Origin: Mangrovimicrobium sp033283265
Lineage (GTDB): Bacteria > Pseudomonadota > Gammaproteobacteria > Pseudomonadales > Halieaceae
Length of the DNA: 64,000 bases
Direction of reading: 5' to 3'
Assembly: GCA_033283265.1 (NCBI GenBank)
Contig: JAWMQN010000001.1
Location: forward strand, 1,488,001 to 1,552,000
The first letter of the stretch is position 1, and each line of letters opens with the position of its first letter. Both the position numbers and the translations under genes were made by a program. Of this stretch, positions 48,293 to 59,059 are shown one piece after another. Under the pieces are notes generated by a model, which was given only the letters and a program-made list of their open reading frames with translations, had not been told where the DNA came from and did not search any database.

Positions 48293-49129
48293 TCAGTTGA
48301 TGCGGGAGATGGCGAGGTCGTAACCGCCGTACTTGCGCATGTTGATTACACCGGTGTCGAAAATCAGGTACTGGCCCTTGATGCCCAGCAGCGTACCCTC
48401 GATCAGTGGCGCCTTGTCCAGGTTGAATGATTTCACTTTGCTCGGGTATTCCAGCACCGGGTAGCTGATGCGGGTTTCCGGGGCGGCCTCCAGCGCAGTG
48501 ATGGCCTGTAGACCGTGCGCCGCGCGCAATTGTTCCACCGCGGGCTCACAGGCCTGCATCAGCCGCTGGCGCTCGGCCTCGAGATCCAGCGGGTCGTTGT
48601 CCCCCTTCAGCATAGCCTGCCAGCTGGTTTTGTCCGCCACGTGATCCTTGAACAGGTGTTCCACCAGCCCGGAGTGCAGCCGGGAGTCGACGCGGAAAAT
48701 CGGCTGGGCCTGGGTCGCGCCCTGGTCCATCCAGCGGGTCGGCACCTGGCTGTGGCGGGTGATACCCACCTTGAGGCCGGAGGTGTTGGCGAGGTAGACG
48801 AAGTGCTCGATCATGCAGTTGGCCTCACCCCAGGCCGGCTCGCGGCAGGTATCGAGGTGGTAGTGGCACTTCTCCGGCGACATGATGCAGCTGTCGCACT
48901 GGGCCAGCGAGCGAAAACAGGGAAAGCAGTAGCCCTGGTTGAAGCTCTTGTTGCTCTTGCGGCCGCAGTGGATGCAGTTGATCAGGCCGCTGTAGTTGAG
49001 CTGGACCTGCTGGCCCAGCAGGGCGTTCATGGGGACTTCGCTATCACCCAGCGGCAGCCGGTACTGCACCTGCTCGCCGAGTTCGGTCTTCATCTTGCGC
49101 AGCATTCCGCTGGCGAGGAGTTCACTCAC
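48293..49129 (-). CDS. DUF2797 protein with zinc cluster and GIY-YIG-like segment
   Basis: A 278-residue DUF2797 protein of unknown function. The N-terminal half has many paired cysteines (CIHCGRKS, CFPCF, CDSCIMSPEKCHYHLDTC) that should bind one or more zinc ions. The middle reads VYLANTSGLKVGITRHSQVPTRWMDQGA, resembling the core of GIY-YIG-type domains (Y.G.T..P..R). The C-terminus contains GTLLGIKGQYLIFDTGVINMRKYGG. It is nine bases downstream of the YeaC gene stop and eight bases before pepN, all on the minus strand. DNA or RNA contact is a guess from the zinc and GIY-YIG-like features. Confidence 0.82.
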   Translation of the reverse strand: MSELLASGMLRKMKTELGEQVQYRLPLGDSEVPMNALLGQQVQLNYSGLINCIHCGRKSNKSFNQGYCFPCFRSLAQCDSCIMSPEKCHYHLDTCREPAWGEANCMIEHFVYLANTSGLKVGITRHSQVPTRWMDQGATQAQPIFRVDSRLHSGLVEHLFKDHVADKTSWQAMLKGDNDPLDLEAERQRLMQACEPAVEQLRAAHGLQAITALEAAPETRISYPVLEYPSKVKSFNLDKAPLIEGTLLGIKGQYLIFDTGVINMRKYGGYDLAISRIN

Positions 49130-49138
49130 GCTAGGGCC

Positions 49139-49390
49139 TTATTTCCAGTTGAGGGGGGTTTCTGCGGGGTCGTCGCAGACATCGCCGGCCTTGTGGCCGC
49201 GGTCGATGTAGCCCACCCGCTCCTCTGGCGGCAGGTGCTCCTGACCCCAGGCGATCACGGCCTGCATGGCATGCTGGCGCTGCTCGGCGCTGACCGGGCT
49301 GCCGTCGGGCCACTTGCCGAGCTCGATGGCGCGGCGCAGGTTGCGGTAGATCTCCGGGGTCATGCTGGCGATCATCTGGCGATAATCCAT
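49139..49390 (-). CDS. yeaC: DUF1315 (YeaC-like) small protein
   Basis: An 83-residue DUF1315 protein, recognised by MTPEIYRNLRRAIELGKWPDG, followed by QAVIAWGQEHLPPEERVGYIDRG and the C-terminal DPAETPLNWK. The function is unknown. It is the first gene of the minus-strand run yeaC-DUF2797-pepN, an arrangement of closely spaced genes. Its promoter lies in the repeat-bearing gap upstream. Confidence 0.9.
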   Translation of the reverse strand: MDYRQMIASMTPEIYRNLRRAIELGKWPDGSPVSAEQRQHAMQAVIAWGQEHLPPEERVGYIDRGHKAGDVCDDPAETPLNWK

Positions 49391-49534
49391 GGTGCTGTCT
49401 CACTGACTTTCGGTGAGTGGCGATTATACCTGTGTGGGGCGGGGTTTTCGCGGGGGTCCGGTTAATTAGCCCGGCTGAGAGCCCGGTCTCGGGCTTGATT
49501 GTTAAGGTCCTGGAAAAGAGCGGCTTCGGAAATC

Positions 49535-49652
49535 GTTCCAGCACCAATATCCCCCTGCCGGGACACGTCAAAAAGCGTACATCCATGTACAGACTCGAGC
49601 GGCGACATCCTGTCGCCTAGCGGTCCCGGCAGGGGGATATTGGTGCTGGAAC
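49535..49652 (+). repeat. Double-hairpin repeat with private arms, copy C
   Basis: Two perfect 30-bp arms (49535-49564 and 49623-49652) enclose the core: TCAAAAAGC, hairpin 1 GTACA-TCCA-TGTAC, linker AGACTCGAGC, hairpin 2 GGCGACA-TCC-TGTCGCC, TAG. This is the strongest example, since every stem is perfect. Hairpin 1 differs from copies A and D by a compensating G-C to A-T type pair change. Confidence 0.88.
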
Positions 49653-49774
49653 TCGGGTCGATCTAGCCCAAACGCAGTTACTTCGATACATCGCAGCTTC
49701 CTGCCGGAAAAACCAGCTTTCAGGAATCCGGCTGTTCCTGAGATTTACGCTGCCCGGCACTGCGCCAGCCCGCA

Positions 49775-49880
49775 CCGCTGCATACCCTCTCCGGAAACCA
49801 TGAGGCGACAGGACGTCGCCGATTGAGCCTGCACATGGATGTGCGCTGTTTGGCGTGTTTCCGGAGAGGGCTTGCGGCGG
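49775..49880 (-). repeat. Double-hairpin repeat with private arms, copy D
   Basis: Fourteen perfectly paired bases (49785-49798 with 49857-49870) extend outward to 24 with three mismatches (49775-49798 with 49857-49880). Read on the minus strand, the core is CCAAACAGC, hairpin 1 GCACA-TCCA-TGTGC, linker AGGCTCAATC, hairpin 2 GGCGAC-GTCCT-GTCGCC. The arms look older or more decayed than those of copies B and C. Confidence 0.82.
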
Positions 49881-50011
49881 AGCGGGCGACCTACCGGCAC
49901 CACTTCCGCTTTTCATTGCATGTCACAGAAACGTCCGGCTGGGACAACCCAGCACCAAATACCCGACTATATTCAAGCTGGGATCAACAACAATAACCTG
50001 CAGGAGCATGC

Positions 50012-52942
50012 ATGCGGCCACTCATCCTCGGACTCGCCTTCCTGGCAGCCGGCCACACCCTTGCCGCCGGATCGGGCGAAGGTGCCGGGAAAAGCGAACT
50101 GGCCCAGTACCGCCAATGGGTCGAAGCGATGAAAACCGCCCCCCGCGGCCCCTTCAGCGAAGTCCTGTGGTTCTGCGAGGACGGCACGACCCAGCCGCCG
50201 CGCCCCTACGCCTGCAAGGACCACGGGGGCGGCCGGCAGCACGGCGAGTGGACCGAACACACCAGGGCCCTGCGCGCGCAGGGCTACTATGTCGCCACCC
50301 TGCTCGCCGGCGTCGACCCGGCGGATTACACCGACGGCCTGCCCGGCGCCGACCGCTTCGGCCAGCTGCTGATCCAGCAGTACCTCATCGGCGCCGACAA
50401 CGGCTGGGTCTTCCGCCGCGCCCTGTTCTACCGCGGCGCCATCCAGGAGGAGGCCGAGCGCAAGGGCGCGCGCAGCCTGTTGCAGGCCATGGCCGCGGAG
50501 CCGGCGTACCTCGGCAGCCACTACCTCGCACTGCGCAGCGGGGTGAAACTGCTGCCCCACGGCAGCGACTCCGCCTCGGCCCAGCAGGTGCGGCAGCTCT
50601 CCGCCAACCTCTCGGACACGGACCGGGCCTTCATGCCCTTGCGGGCGAAAATCCACGGCGCCCCGGATGCCGGTGACGCAGGGCGGGTGCGCGCCTACGC
50701 CGCGAATGTCGCGGACCCGGCGCTGGCGGCCCGCTACGAGGAACTCGCCCGGACCATCGACGAGGTCTACAGCCCGGAACCACTGGCCGCGGTGCTGGCC
50801 AACGCCGCCCGCTTCTACTCGGCCGCGCCCTGGCTGCAGGAAATACTCGACAAGGCCGGGAGCAGCCTGCGCGAGGACGACAGCGCCGCCAGTCGCTTCG
50901 GCACCACGGCCACCCTGCTGGCCCTGCTGCGGGACAATCTCGCCAGGGTGCGGGCCCCCTCGGCGCGGGTCGGCGTGCTCGACCTCGGCCTGGCGGTGGA
51001 GGCGGAACACTTCCGCGCGGCCAGCGAGTTGCGCAGCCAGCTCGCGGGCATGAGCCGGCAACAGCGGCTGGACCTGCTCGCCTCCGCCCTGGATGCCAGC
51101 TACGGCAGCGGCCTGATCAAGCAGCGCGAGTGGCAGGCGGCGCAAGCCAGCATCGGCGCGCTCGCTGCCGGCGAGGTCGCCCTGGGTGACTACCTGCAAA
51201 CGCTCAACTACCTCGGCCGGGTACCCGGCTGGGCGACGCAGAACCTGCGCTTCTTCTTCCAGTTGCCGATGGACAGCCTGGCGGCGGTGGAGCCCAGGGC
51301 CATCCTGTTCATCCAGGACCAGCTGCGCGGCAGCCCGCTGCTGTTCTTCTCCCATGTGCTCGACGGCCTGGCCCAGGACGGCAACCGACTGGCCGGCGTG
51401 CGCCACACGATCTTCGCCGAGGAGGTCGGGGTCGGCTTCAACGCCCTCAACCCGGGCCTCGCCCGCGGCATCCTGCGTGCCGGCGGCGACGAACTGGACA
51501 TGGAGAACCTCGACAGCCGCGGCATCTACCTGCTGCCGGAGACGGTCTCCGACCTGCCGCCCATCGCCGGCATCCTCACCGCCGGCGAGGGCAATCCCCT
51601 GTCACACGTGCAGCTGCTGGCGCGCAATCTCGGCATCCCCAATGTCGCGGTGCAGGAGAGCATGGTGCCGCGCCTGCGGGCCCACGACGGCGCAGAGGTG
51701 GTGATGGCGGTCAGCCCCGCCGGCCTGGTGGAGCTCTCCGACTTCGATGCGCAGTGGGAAGAATTCTTTGCCGCGAACCGGGGCAGCACTGGGGTGGTCA
51801 TCCGCCCCGACCTCGACAAGCTCGATCTCGGCGCTCGGCGCTTCATTTCCCTCGACGAATTGCGCGCCGCCGACTCCGGCCGCACCGTCGGCCCCAAGGC
51901 GGCCAAGCTGGGCGAGCTGCGCCACGCCTTCCCCGGCGCGGTGGCCCCCGGCGCGGCGATTCCCTTCGGCCTGTTCAAGGCCGAGGTGCTGGATCGCCCC
52001 TACCGCGACAGCGGCGGCAGCATCTTCGACTGGATGCGGCAGCAGTACCGGGCCCTCGAGGCGCTGCCCGCGGACAGTGCGCAAAGGGCGGCGAAAACCG
52101 AAACCTTCCGCGCCGAGCTCTACCAGTTGATTCTCGATACCACGCCGAGCGCGGATTTTGTGGCCCAACTGAAGGCGGGGATGCAAAGCGAGTTCGGCAG
52201 TGGCGACACCGGCGTCTTCGTGCGCTCGGATACCAACGTGGAGGACCTGCCCGGCTTCACCGGCGCCGGCCTCAACCTGACCCTGCCCAATGTCATCGGC
52301 TTCGAGAACTTGCTGGCCGGGATCAAGCAGGTCTGGGCCTCCCCCTTTACCGCCCGCGCCTTCGCCTGGCGGCAGTCGCACATGGAGAACCCGGAGCATG
52401 TCTACACCTCGATACTGCTGCTACAGGCGGTGCCCTCGGACAAGTCCGGCGTGCTGGTCACCCAGGATCTCGACAGCGGCGACCTGCAGACTGTATCCGT
52501 GGCGGTGAACGAGGGCCTCGGCGGCGCGGTGGACGGCCAGGCCGCGGAATCCCTGCGGGTGGATACCCGTGACGGTGCCGTGCGCCTGATGGGCACCGCC
52601 ACTGCACCAACCCGGCGGGTGCTGGTGGCCACCGGCGGGATCGCCGCGCTGCCCGCCTCCGGCGCCGACAGCGTGCTGCAACCCGCGGAAATCCAGCGGC
52701 TGGTGCGCTTCGCCCGCGACGAATTGCCGACGCGCTTCCCGCCCGTCACCGACGACGACGGCAAGCCGGCGGCGGCAGATGTGGAATTCGGCTTCCTCGA
52801 CGGCGAACTGCGCCTGTTCCAGATCCGCCCCTTCCTCGAGAGCAAGGGTGCGCGGGGCAACAGCTACCTGATGCGCATGGACGACTCACTGAAGGCGGTA
52901 AAACAGCGCGAGGTGAACCTGCAGGAGGTACCGCAAGCATGA
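50012..52942 (+). CDS. Exported protein with glucan-dikinase/PEP-synthase-like domains
   Basis: A 976-residue protein with an apparent signal peptide (about residues 1-19, MRPLILGLAFLAAGHTLAA). Residues 20-480 are helical and unrecognised. A swivelling phosphohistidine domain follows (TAGEGNPLSHVQLLARNLGIPNVAV; phospho-acceptor His532). From about 620 a PPDK-type ATP-grasp domain contains VRSDTNVEDLPGFTGAGLN, NEGLGGAVDG and FGFLDGELRLFQIRPF. The His domain before the ATP domain is the order of alpha-glucan water dikinases, not of PEP synthase. An exported ATP-dependent dikinase would be unexpected, so the signal or the activity needs testing. It is coupled to a serine-hydrolase lipoprotein by an ATGA overlap. 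Confidence 0.75.
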   Translation: MRPLILGLAFLAAGHTLAAGSGEGAGKSELAQYRQWVEAMKTAPRGPFSEVLWFCEDGTTQPPRPYACKDHGGGRQHGEWTEHTRALRAQGYYVATLLAGVDPADYTDGLPGADRFGQLLIQQYLIGADNGWVFRRALFYRGAIQEEAERKGARSLLQAMAAEPAYLGSHYLALRSGVKLLPHGSDSASAQQVRQLSANLSDTDRAFMPLRAKIHGAPDAGDAGRVRAYAANVADPALAARYEELARTIDEVYSPEPLAAVLANAARFYSAAPWLQEILDKAGSSLREDDSAASRFGTTATLLALLRDNLARVRAPSARVGVLDLGLAVEAEHFRAASELRSQLAGMSRQQRLDLLASALDASYGSGLIKQREWQAAQASIGALAAGEVALGDYLQTLNYLGRVPGWATQNLRFFFQLPMDSLAAVEPRAILFIQDQLRGSPLLFFSHVLDGLAQDGNRLAGVRHTIFAEEVGVGFNALNPGLARGILRAGGDELDMENLDSRGIYLLPETVSDLPPIAGILTAGEGNPLSHVQLLARNLGIPNVAVQESMVPRLRAHDGAEVVMAVSPAGLVELSDFDAQWEEFFAANRGSTGVVIRPDLDKLDLGARRFISLDELRAADSGRTVGPKAAKLGELRHAFPGAVAPGAAIPFGLFKAEVLDRPYRDSGGSIFDWMRQQYRALEALPADSAQRAAKTETFRAELYQLILDTTPSADFVAQLKAGMQSEFGSGDTGVFVRSDTNVEDLPGFTGAGLNLTLPNVIGFENLLAGIKQVWASPFTARAFAWRQSHMENPEHVYTSILLLQAVPSDKSGVLVTQDLDSGDLQTVSVAVNEGLGGAVDGQAAESLRVDTRDGAVRLMGTATAPTRRVLVATGGIAALPASGADSVLQPAEIQRLVRFARDELPTRFPPVTDDDGKPAAADVEFGFLDGELRLFQIRPFLESKGARGNSYLMRMDDSLKAVKQREVNLQEVPQA

Positions 52943-54246
52943 ACCTGAAACCCATGTCCCCGCTCTTGCTGGCCCTGACAGTCAGCGCCCTGCTCGCGGC
53001 CGGCTGCGGCGGGGTCGCGCAGGGCTACCCGCTGGACGGCGATGCCCACACGGGCATACCGCGCCTCGAAGCCTCGCGCCTGGAGCACACGGGCGTCATC
53101 GCCGGCGAGAAACAGCCTCCGGGGGCCCTCCTGGAACTGGAGCAGGTGCAGCCGCGCCTCAGCGCCCTTGCGCCCTTTCCCATCCCCCCCGCAGATCCCG
53201 GCTTCAGCGCGCAGATTACCGCCCTGCTGGAAGATAACGCGGATAACTACGGCATCGCCGTGCTCGACATCAGCGACCCCAACAACCCCCGCTACGCCGC
53301 CCACCGCGACACTCACAAACAGAACGTGGGCAGTGTCGGCAAGCTGGTGGTGGCGCTGGCGATCTTCCAGGCGCTGGCGGATTACTGGCCTGAGCTAGTC
53401 GACCGGGAGCGGGTCCTGCGCGAGACCATGATCACGGCGGATGACTTCGCCCACTCGGACCACCACACGGTGCGCCTGTTCGATCCGGCGACGCGAAAAC
53501 TCATCCGCCGCACCCTGCAGGATGGCGACCGGGCCAGCCTCTGGCAGTACCTCGACTGGATGCTCTCGCCCAGTTCCAACTCCGCCGCCGGCATGCTGAT
53601 GCGCGACGCCATGCTGCTGCGCCAGTTCGGCCGCGACTACCCCCTGCCGGAGGCAGAAATTCACGCCTTTTTCACGAATACCCCGAAAAGCCAGCTCACC
53701 GAGCTGTTCAGCAGGACCTTCCACGAGCCGATGCAGCGCAACGGCTTCGACCTCGAACAGTTCCGCCAGGGCAGTTTTTTCACCCACCAGGGCAAGCGCA
53801 ACGTGCCCGGCACTGGCACCAGCTACGCCACCGCGCGGGCACTGATGCGCTACGCGCTGCTGCTGGAACAGGGCCAGCTGGTGGACGCGTTCTCCAGCCG
53901 CGAGATCAAGCGCCTGCTCTACGTCACCGAGCGACGCATCCGCTACGCCTCGTCACCCAAGCTCAAGGACGCCGCGGTCTATTTCAAATCCGGTTCGCTC
54001 TACCAGTGCAAACCCGAGCCGGACTTCCAGTGCGGCAAATACAAGGGCAACGTGATCAACTACATGAATTCCTTCGCCATCGTGGAGAGTCCCGCCGGCG
54101 CGCCGCGCCGCCACTACCTGGTGATGCTGATCTCCAACGTACTGCGCAAGAACTCCGCCTACGATCACCAGGACCTGGCCGGGGCGATAGAGGCACTGCT
54201 GGCCGGCGAGCACCCGGCGGGGGCCGCCGCGGCGACGGCCGATTAG
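52939..54246 (+). CDS. Serine-hydrolase lipoprotein, class A beta-lactamase/PBP fold
   Basis: A 435-residue lipoprotein with lipobox LAAGC (Cys23) and all three active-site motifs of the penicillin-recognising family: SVGK (Ser132, Lys135), SSN (Ser212-Asn214) and KSG (350-352). It is longer than class A beta-lactamases (about 290) with insertions around 225-300. A GGAGGT site precedes the ATG, which overlaps the dikinase-like stop (ATGA), so the two are translated together. It converges on a related hydrolase on the other strand with overlapping stops. A DD-peptidase, esterase or beta-lactamase activity is possible; the sequence does not decide. Confidence 0.82.
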   Translation: MNLKPMSPLLLALTVSALLAAGCGGVAQGYPLDGDAHTGIPRLEASRLEHTGVIAGEKQPPGALLELEQVQPRLSALAPFPIPPADPGFSAQITALLEDNADNYGIAVLDISDPNNPRYAAHRDTHKQNVGSVGKLVVALAIFQALADYWPELVDRERVLRETMITADDFAHSDHHTVRLFDPATRKLIRRTLQDGDRASLWQYLDWMLSPSSNSAAGMLMRDAMLLRQFGRDYPLPEAEIHAFFTNTPKSQLTELFSRTFHEPMQRNGFDLEQFRQGSFFTHQGKRNVPGTGTSYATARALMRYALLLEQGQLVDAFSSREIKRLLYVTERRIRYASSPKLKDAAVYFKSGSLYQCKPEPDFQCGKYKGNVINYMNSFAIVESPAGAPRRHYLVMLISNVLRKNSAYDHQDLAGAIEALLAGEHPAGAAAATAD

Positions 54247-55202
54247 TCGACTGCCTGGCGCGCCAGTGCGGGCGGTGGGGTGGGGCTGTTGCGGCCGAGC
54301 AGCTCGTAGAGCGGCGCAGCGAGGTTCGCCAGCCACTGCCCGCCCTCCGCGTTCTCGGCGATCGCCACCATGACGTAACTGTGGCCGTCCGCCTCGACCA
54401 GCGCGGCGTCGGCGTGGAAATTGCGCCAGCTGCCCGACTTGCGGTAGATCTCCGCCTCCGGGTGCGAGGCCAGGCCCTTGACGAACTTGTGCTCTATACC
54501 CGGCTTGGAGAGCATCTCCTTCATGCTGTCGTGGTACTTGGGCAGCACCAGGCCGCCGTTTTCCAGCAGGAAGAAGTAGCGCAGGACCTGGTAGACAGTC
54601 GCCCCGTGGGAGATGTTGTGCAGCGGGTCGCGGCGGTAGGCGCCCACCGGGCCGTAGTCCTTGCCCACCCACAGGCCGCCGTTCAGTTCCGGGTCGTAGA
54701 GGCGCAGCGCGTCCGAGCGCAGCAGGTCGATGAGATAGCGCCGCCCCACCCGGTTGAGGATATCGGTCGCCGCCGCGTTGTCCGAATAGCGGATCATGTC
54801 GGTCATCTGCTTGCGGGTGCGGGCGTCGAGAGTGAGCCCGCCGGTTGCGGCCCGGTGGTAGGCGCCGAGCAGGATGGCGATCTTCGGCAGGCTGGCGGCG
54901 TACATCATGTGGTGCGGGTTGACCGCCGCGTAACGCGGCTTGTCCGGATCGGTGATATCGAGAATCCCCACTGCCAGCTTGCCGCTGGCGGCGTGGCGGG
55001 TCAGGGACTGCGCCGCGAGCAACTGTTCCAGGCCGGCCTGGAGCTGCTTGTCGCGGAACTGGGAGAGATAGAACGGCGCCCGCTCATCGGTGATGTTGCT
55101 GCGGGCCGCACTGGGCTGGGCGAGCCCGGGGAGAGCCGTGTACCCGCCGGTGGCGAGCAACAACAGCAGGCTCAGCCCGAGGCGGGAAACAATTCGAGAC
55201 AT
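54243..55202 (-). CDS. Exported serine hydrolase, class A beta-lactamase-like
   Basis: A 319-residue protein with a signal peptide (about 1-28, SLLLLLATGGYTALPGLA) and the motifs SLPK (Ser104, Lys107), SDN (140-142) and KSG (255-257). The overall length and motif spacing fit class A beta-lactamases, but the usual ExxLN omega-loop is not evident, so hydrolysis of beta-lactams is uncertain. LAVGILDITDPDKPRYAAVNPHHMMYAASLPK is closely similar in layout to the IAVLDISDPNNPRYAAHRD...GSVGK segment of the convergent lipoprotein, suggesting paralogues. The two genes overlap at their stops by four bases. Confidence 0.8.
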   Translation of the reverse strand: MSRIVSRLGLSLLLLLATGGYTALPGLAQPSAARSNITDERAPFYLSQFRDKQLQAGLEQLLAAQSLTRHAASGKLAVGILDITDPDKPRYAAVNPHHMMYAASLPKIAILLGAYHRAATGGLTLDARTRKQMTDMIRYSDNAAATDILNRVGRRYLIDLLRSDALRLYDPELNGGLWVGKDYGPVGAYRRDPLHNISHGATVYQVLRYFFLLENGGLVLPKYHDSMKEMLSKPGIEHKFVKGLASHPEAEIYRKSGSWRNFHADAALVEADGHSYVMVAIAENAEGGQWLANLAAPLYELLGRNSPTPPPALARQAVD

Positions 55203-55319
55203 GTAGCGTTACCGGGTGATACCAGCACTCAATCGGGGCGAAGGATGTGGCGATTCGGCGGCGGCGTCAACTGGCAGAAAGTCACAGGGGCCAGGCTTCA
55301 CCCGGCCCGGCCGGGGGGC

Positions 55320-55751
55320 CTAGGGGCACACGGTGTCGCGGTCGCCCTTGATCACGCCGCGGAACCAGTCCAGCAGGGTTTCCTCGCGGTAATCGCGGAA
55401 CTCGCCGGCATCCATGAACATGCCGTGTTCCTCGCACCTCTCGTACCAGATATGTTTCTGCTTGGCGTCGGAACAGGCTTCCATCGGTTTGCCGCAGCGC
55501 GGGCAGTCGATCTCGGCGTGGGCGTCGTAGTGCACCCCAACCTCGGCGTCGCCATCATCGAGAACATGGCTGCCCGGCAGGCTCTTGAGTTGCAGCGCCT
55601 CGTCGGCGTCGAACCACAAGCCGTGGCAGTTGGTGCAGCGGTCGATGACCACCTCGCCGTGGGCGACCTCGAGCATACCGTGGCCGCATTTGGGGCATTG
55701 CAGGCTGTGCTGTGCTGCGTCGAAATTCACGCTCGCCACCTTCGTTATCAT
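55320..55751 (-). CDS. TFIIB-type zinc-ribbon protein
   Basis: A 143-residue protein with two zf-TFIIB-like zinc ribbons: LQCPKCGHGMLE with RCTNCHGLWFDADEA, and IDCPRCGKPMEA with ERCEEHGMFMDAGEF. The pairing of CPxC with the C-x(2)-C(H)G-(L/M)(W/F)(F/M)DxxE element is the family signature. It ends in ETLLDWFRGVIKGDRD. I used the ATG at 55751; an upstream ATG would add 25 unrelated residues. The function is unknown; members are thought to be regulatory or redox-linked. The gene diverges from katG. Confidence 0.82.
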   Translation of the reverse strand: MITKVASVNFDAAQHSLQCPKCGHGMLEVAHGEVVIDRCTNCHGLWFDADEALQLKSLPGSHVLDDGDAEVGVHYDAHAEIDCPRCGKPMEACSDAKQKHIWYERCEEHGMFMDAGEFRDYREETLLDWFRGVIKGDRDTVCP

Positions 55752-55979
55752 GTATACGGTCCACCCAGTATAGTGGCAGGCCAGTGGCAGACAAGTTGCA
55801 ATTCCCGGCCGCCGGCATACCTGCAAATGACGTACTAGACTTCAGGCACCAGCACCCTCGCAATCGTTCGCCTGAGTCGATCACAACGTTCTGTAATTGC
55901 TGATATTCACAGTCGCTGCCGAGGTCTATAAAGGTCAACAGAACCTGTAAGTTTTCGCAAAAGCAAAGGAGTCACAAGA

Positions 55980-58166
<2,187 letters not shown>

Positions 58167-58183
58167 TTTACCGCCCCACCCTG

Positions 58184-58212
58184 AAGGCCGGTGCCCTGCA
58201 CCGGCCTTTTTT
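58184..58212 (+). terminator. Rho-independent terminator of katG
   Basis: AAGGCCGGTGC and GCACCGGCCTT form an 11-bp stem with a three-base loop, followed by TTTT. The stem begins 18 bases after the katG stop and its T tract overlaps the stop codon of the convergent rhomboid gene. Confidence 0.85.
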
Positions 58213-59059
58213 ATTGCAGCTGCTGCCGCGACAGGCCCGCGAACACCACGCCCAGCAGGGCCCCGGCGACCAGGCCGCCGAAGTGGGCGGCGTTGGCGAT
58301 GGCGCCAAAGCCCACCGCCTCCACCAGCCCGGACATGCACACCACCAGCCAGCCGAGCATGAACACCAGCACCGGCTTCGGCGGCGTGATCGGCCAGGCG
58401 GGCTGCAGCTTCGGCGCCACGGCGCAAAAGCCCAGCAGGCCGTATACCACGCCGGACATGCCGCCAAAGGGGGCGGCTCCGCTGGCGAGGAACTGGCTGA
58501 AGTTGCCCACCACCGCGATCACCAGCAGGATGCCGAGGTAGTTCCAGCGCCCGGTGAGGCGCTCCAGCCGGGCACCGAACTCCCAGAACCAGAGCAGGTT
58601 GAAGGCGATGTGCAGCCAGCCGAAATGCAGGAACACCGGCGTCAGCAGGCGCCAGTACTGGCCGCCCATGGCGCCCAGGCCCGCATCCCCACCAAGCGCC
58701 TGTAGCGGCAGGAAGCTCAGCGCGCCGATCCACTTGCCCGGCGCGAAGGGCATCAGCATGAATACCGCGATGCAGATCAGCACCACCGCCACCGATACCG
58801 GCGACTGCTTCCACTGCAGGCGATTGCGCAGGACCGTCGCCGGGCTGCCCGGCTGCATCTCGATGCGCACCTCGCCGTCGCGCCAGGCCCGGTAGAGGGC
58901 CTGCACCGGCTCGACATGGCTCTCGTCGAACACCGCGAGCACCTGCTGCCCGCCCTCCTCGAAGACCTGGTGGGGCAGGCCGCGGGAGCGCAGCAGCGCG
59001 GTCAATGGCAGCAGGTCCTCCTCGAGGGAGGTGCTGAGTACGGTATAGGTTTTTGGCAT
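58211..59059 (-). CDS. glpG: Rhomboid intramembrane serine protease
   Basis: A 282-residue GlpG-type rhomboid with a soluble N-terminal domain (1-85) and six membrane helices. The catalytic dyad is Ser202 in FGGMSGVVYG and His259 in NAAHFGGLVAGALLG, nearly the same numbers as E. coli GlpG (201 and 254). LHFGWLHIAFNLLWFWEFGARLER is the characteristic loop-helix segment. The ATG at 59059 overlaps the nadK stop (TGATG), indicating translational coupling; 14 upstream residues of the longer frame would overlap nadK. It cleaves membrane proteins within the bilayer. Confidence 0.93.
   Translation of the reverse strand: MPKTYTVLSTSLEEDLLPLTALLRSRGLPHQVFEEGGQQVLAVFDESHVEPVQALYRAWRDGEVRIEMQPGSPATVLRNRLQWKQSPVSVAVVLICIAVFMLMPFAPGKWIGALSFLPLQALGGDAGLGAMGGQYWRLLTPVFLHFGWLHIAFNLLWFWEFGARLERLTGRWNYLGILLVIAVVGNFSQFLASGAAPFGGMSGVVYGLLGFCAVAPKLQPAWPITPPKPVLVFMLGWLVVCMSGLVEAVGFGAIANAAHFGGLVAGALLGVVFAGLSRQQLQ

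Larger units (their letters stand above)
49391..50011. other. Divergent intergenic region with two structured repeats
   Basis: These 621 bases separate yeaC (minus) from the exported dikinase-like gene (plus). They contain two facing copies of the double-hairpin repeat (49535-49652 and 49775-49880) separated by 122 bases, mirroring the layout at 29.6-29.95 kb. ORFs called here run through the repeat and are not supported. Confidence 0.7.

Noticed and set aside
49617..49916. A 99-codon minus-strand frame through repeat copy D
   Set aside because: Its peptide is a translation of the structured repeat; a similar peptide arises from copy A, which reflects shared DNA, not a protein.
55752..55979. 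Possible OxyR site upstream of katG
   Set aside because: OxyR regulation of katG is common, but the ATAG-N7-CTAT series cannot be found convincingly here.
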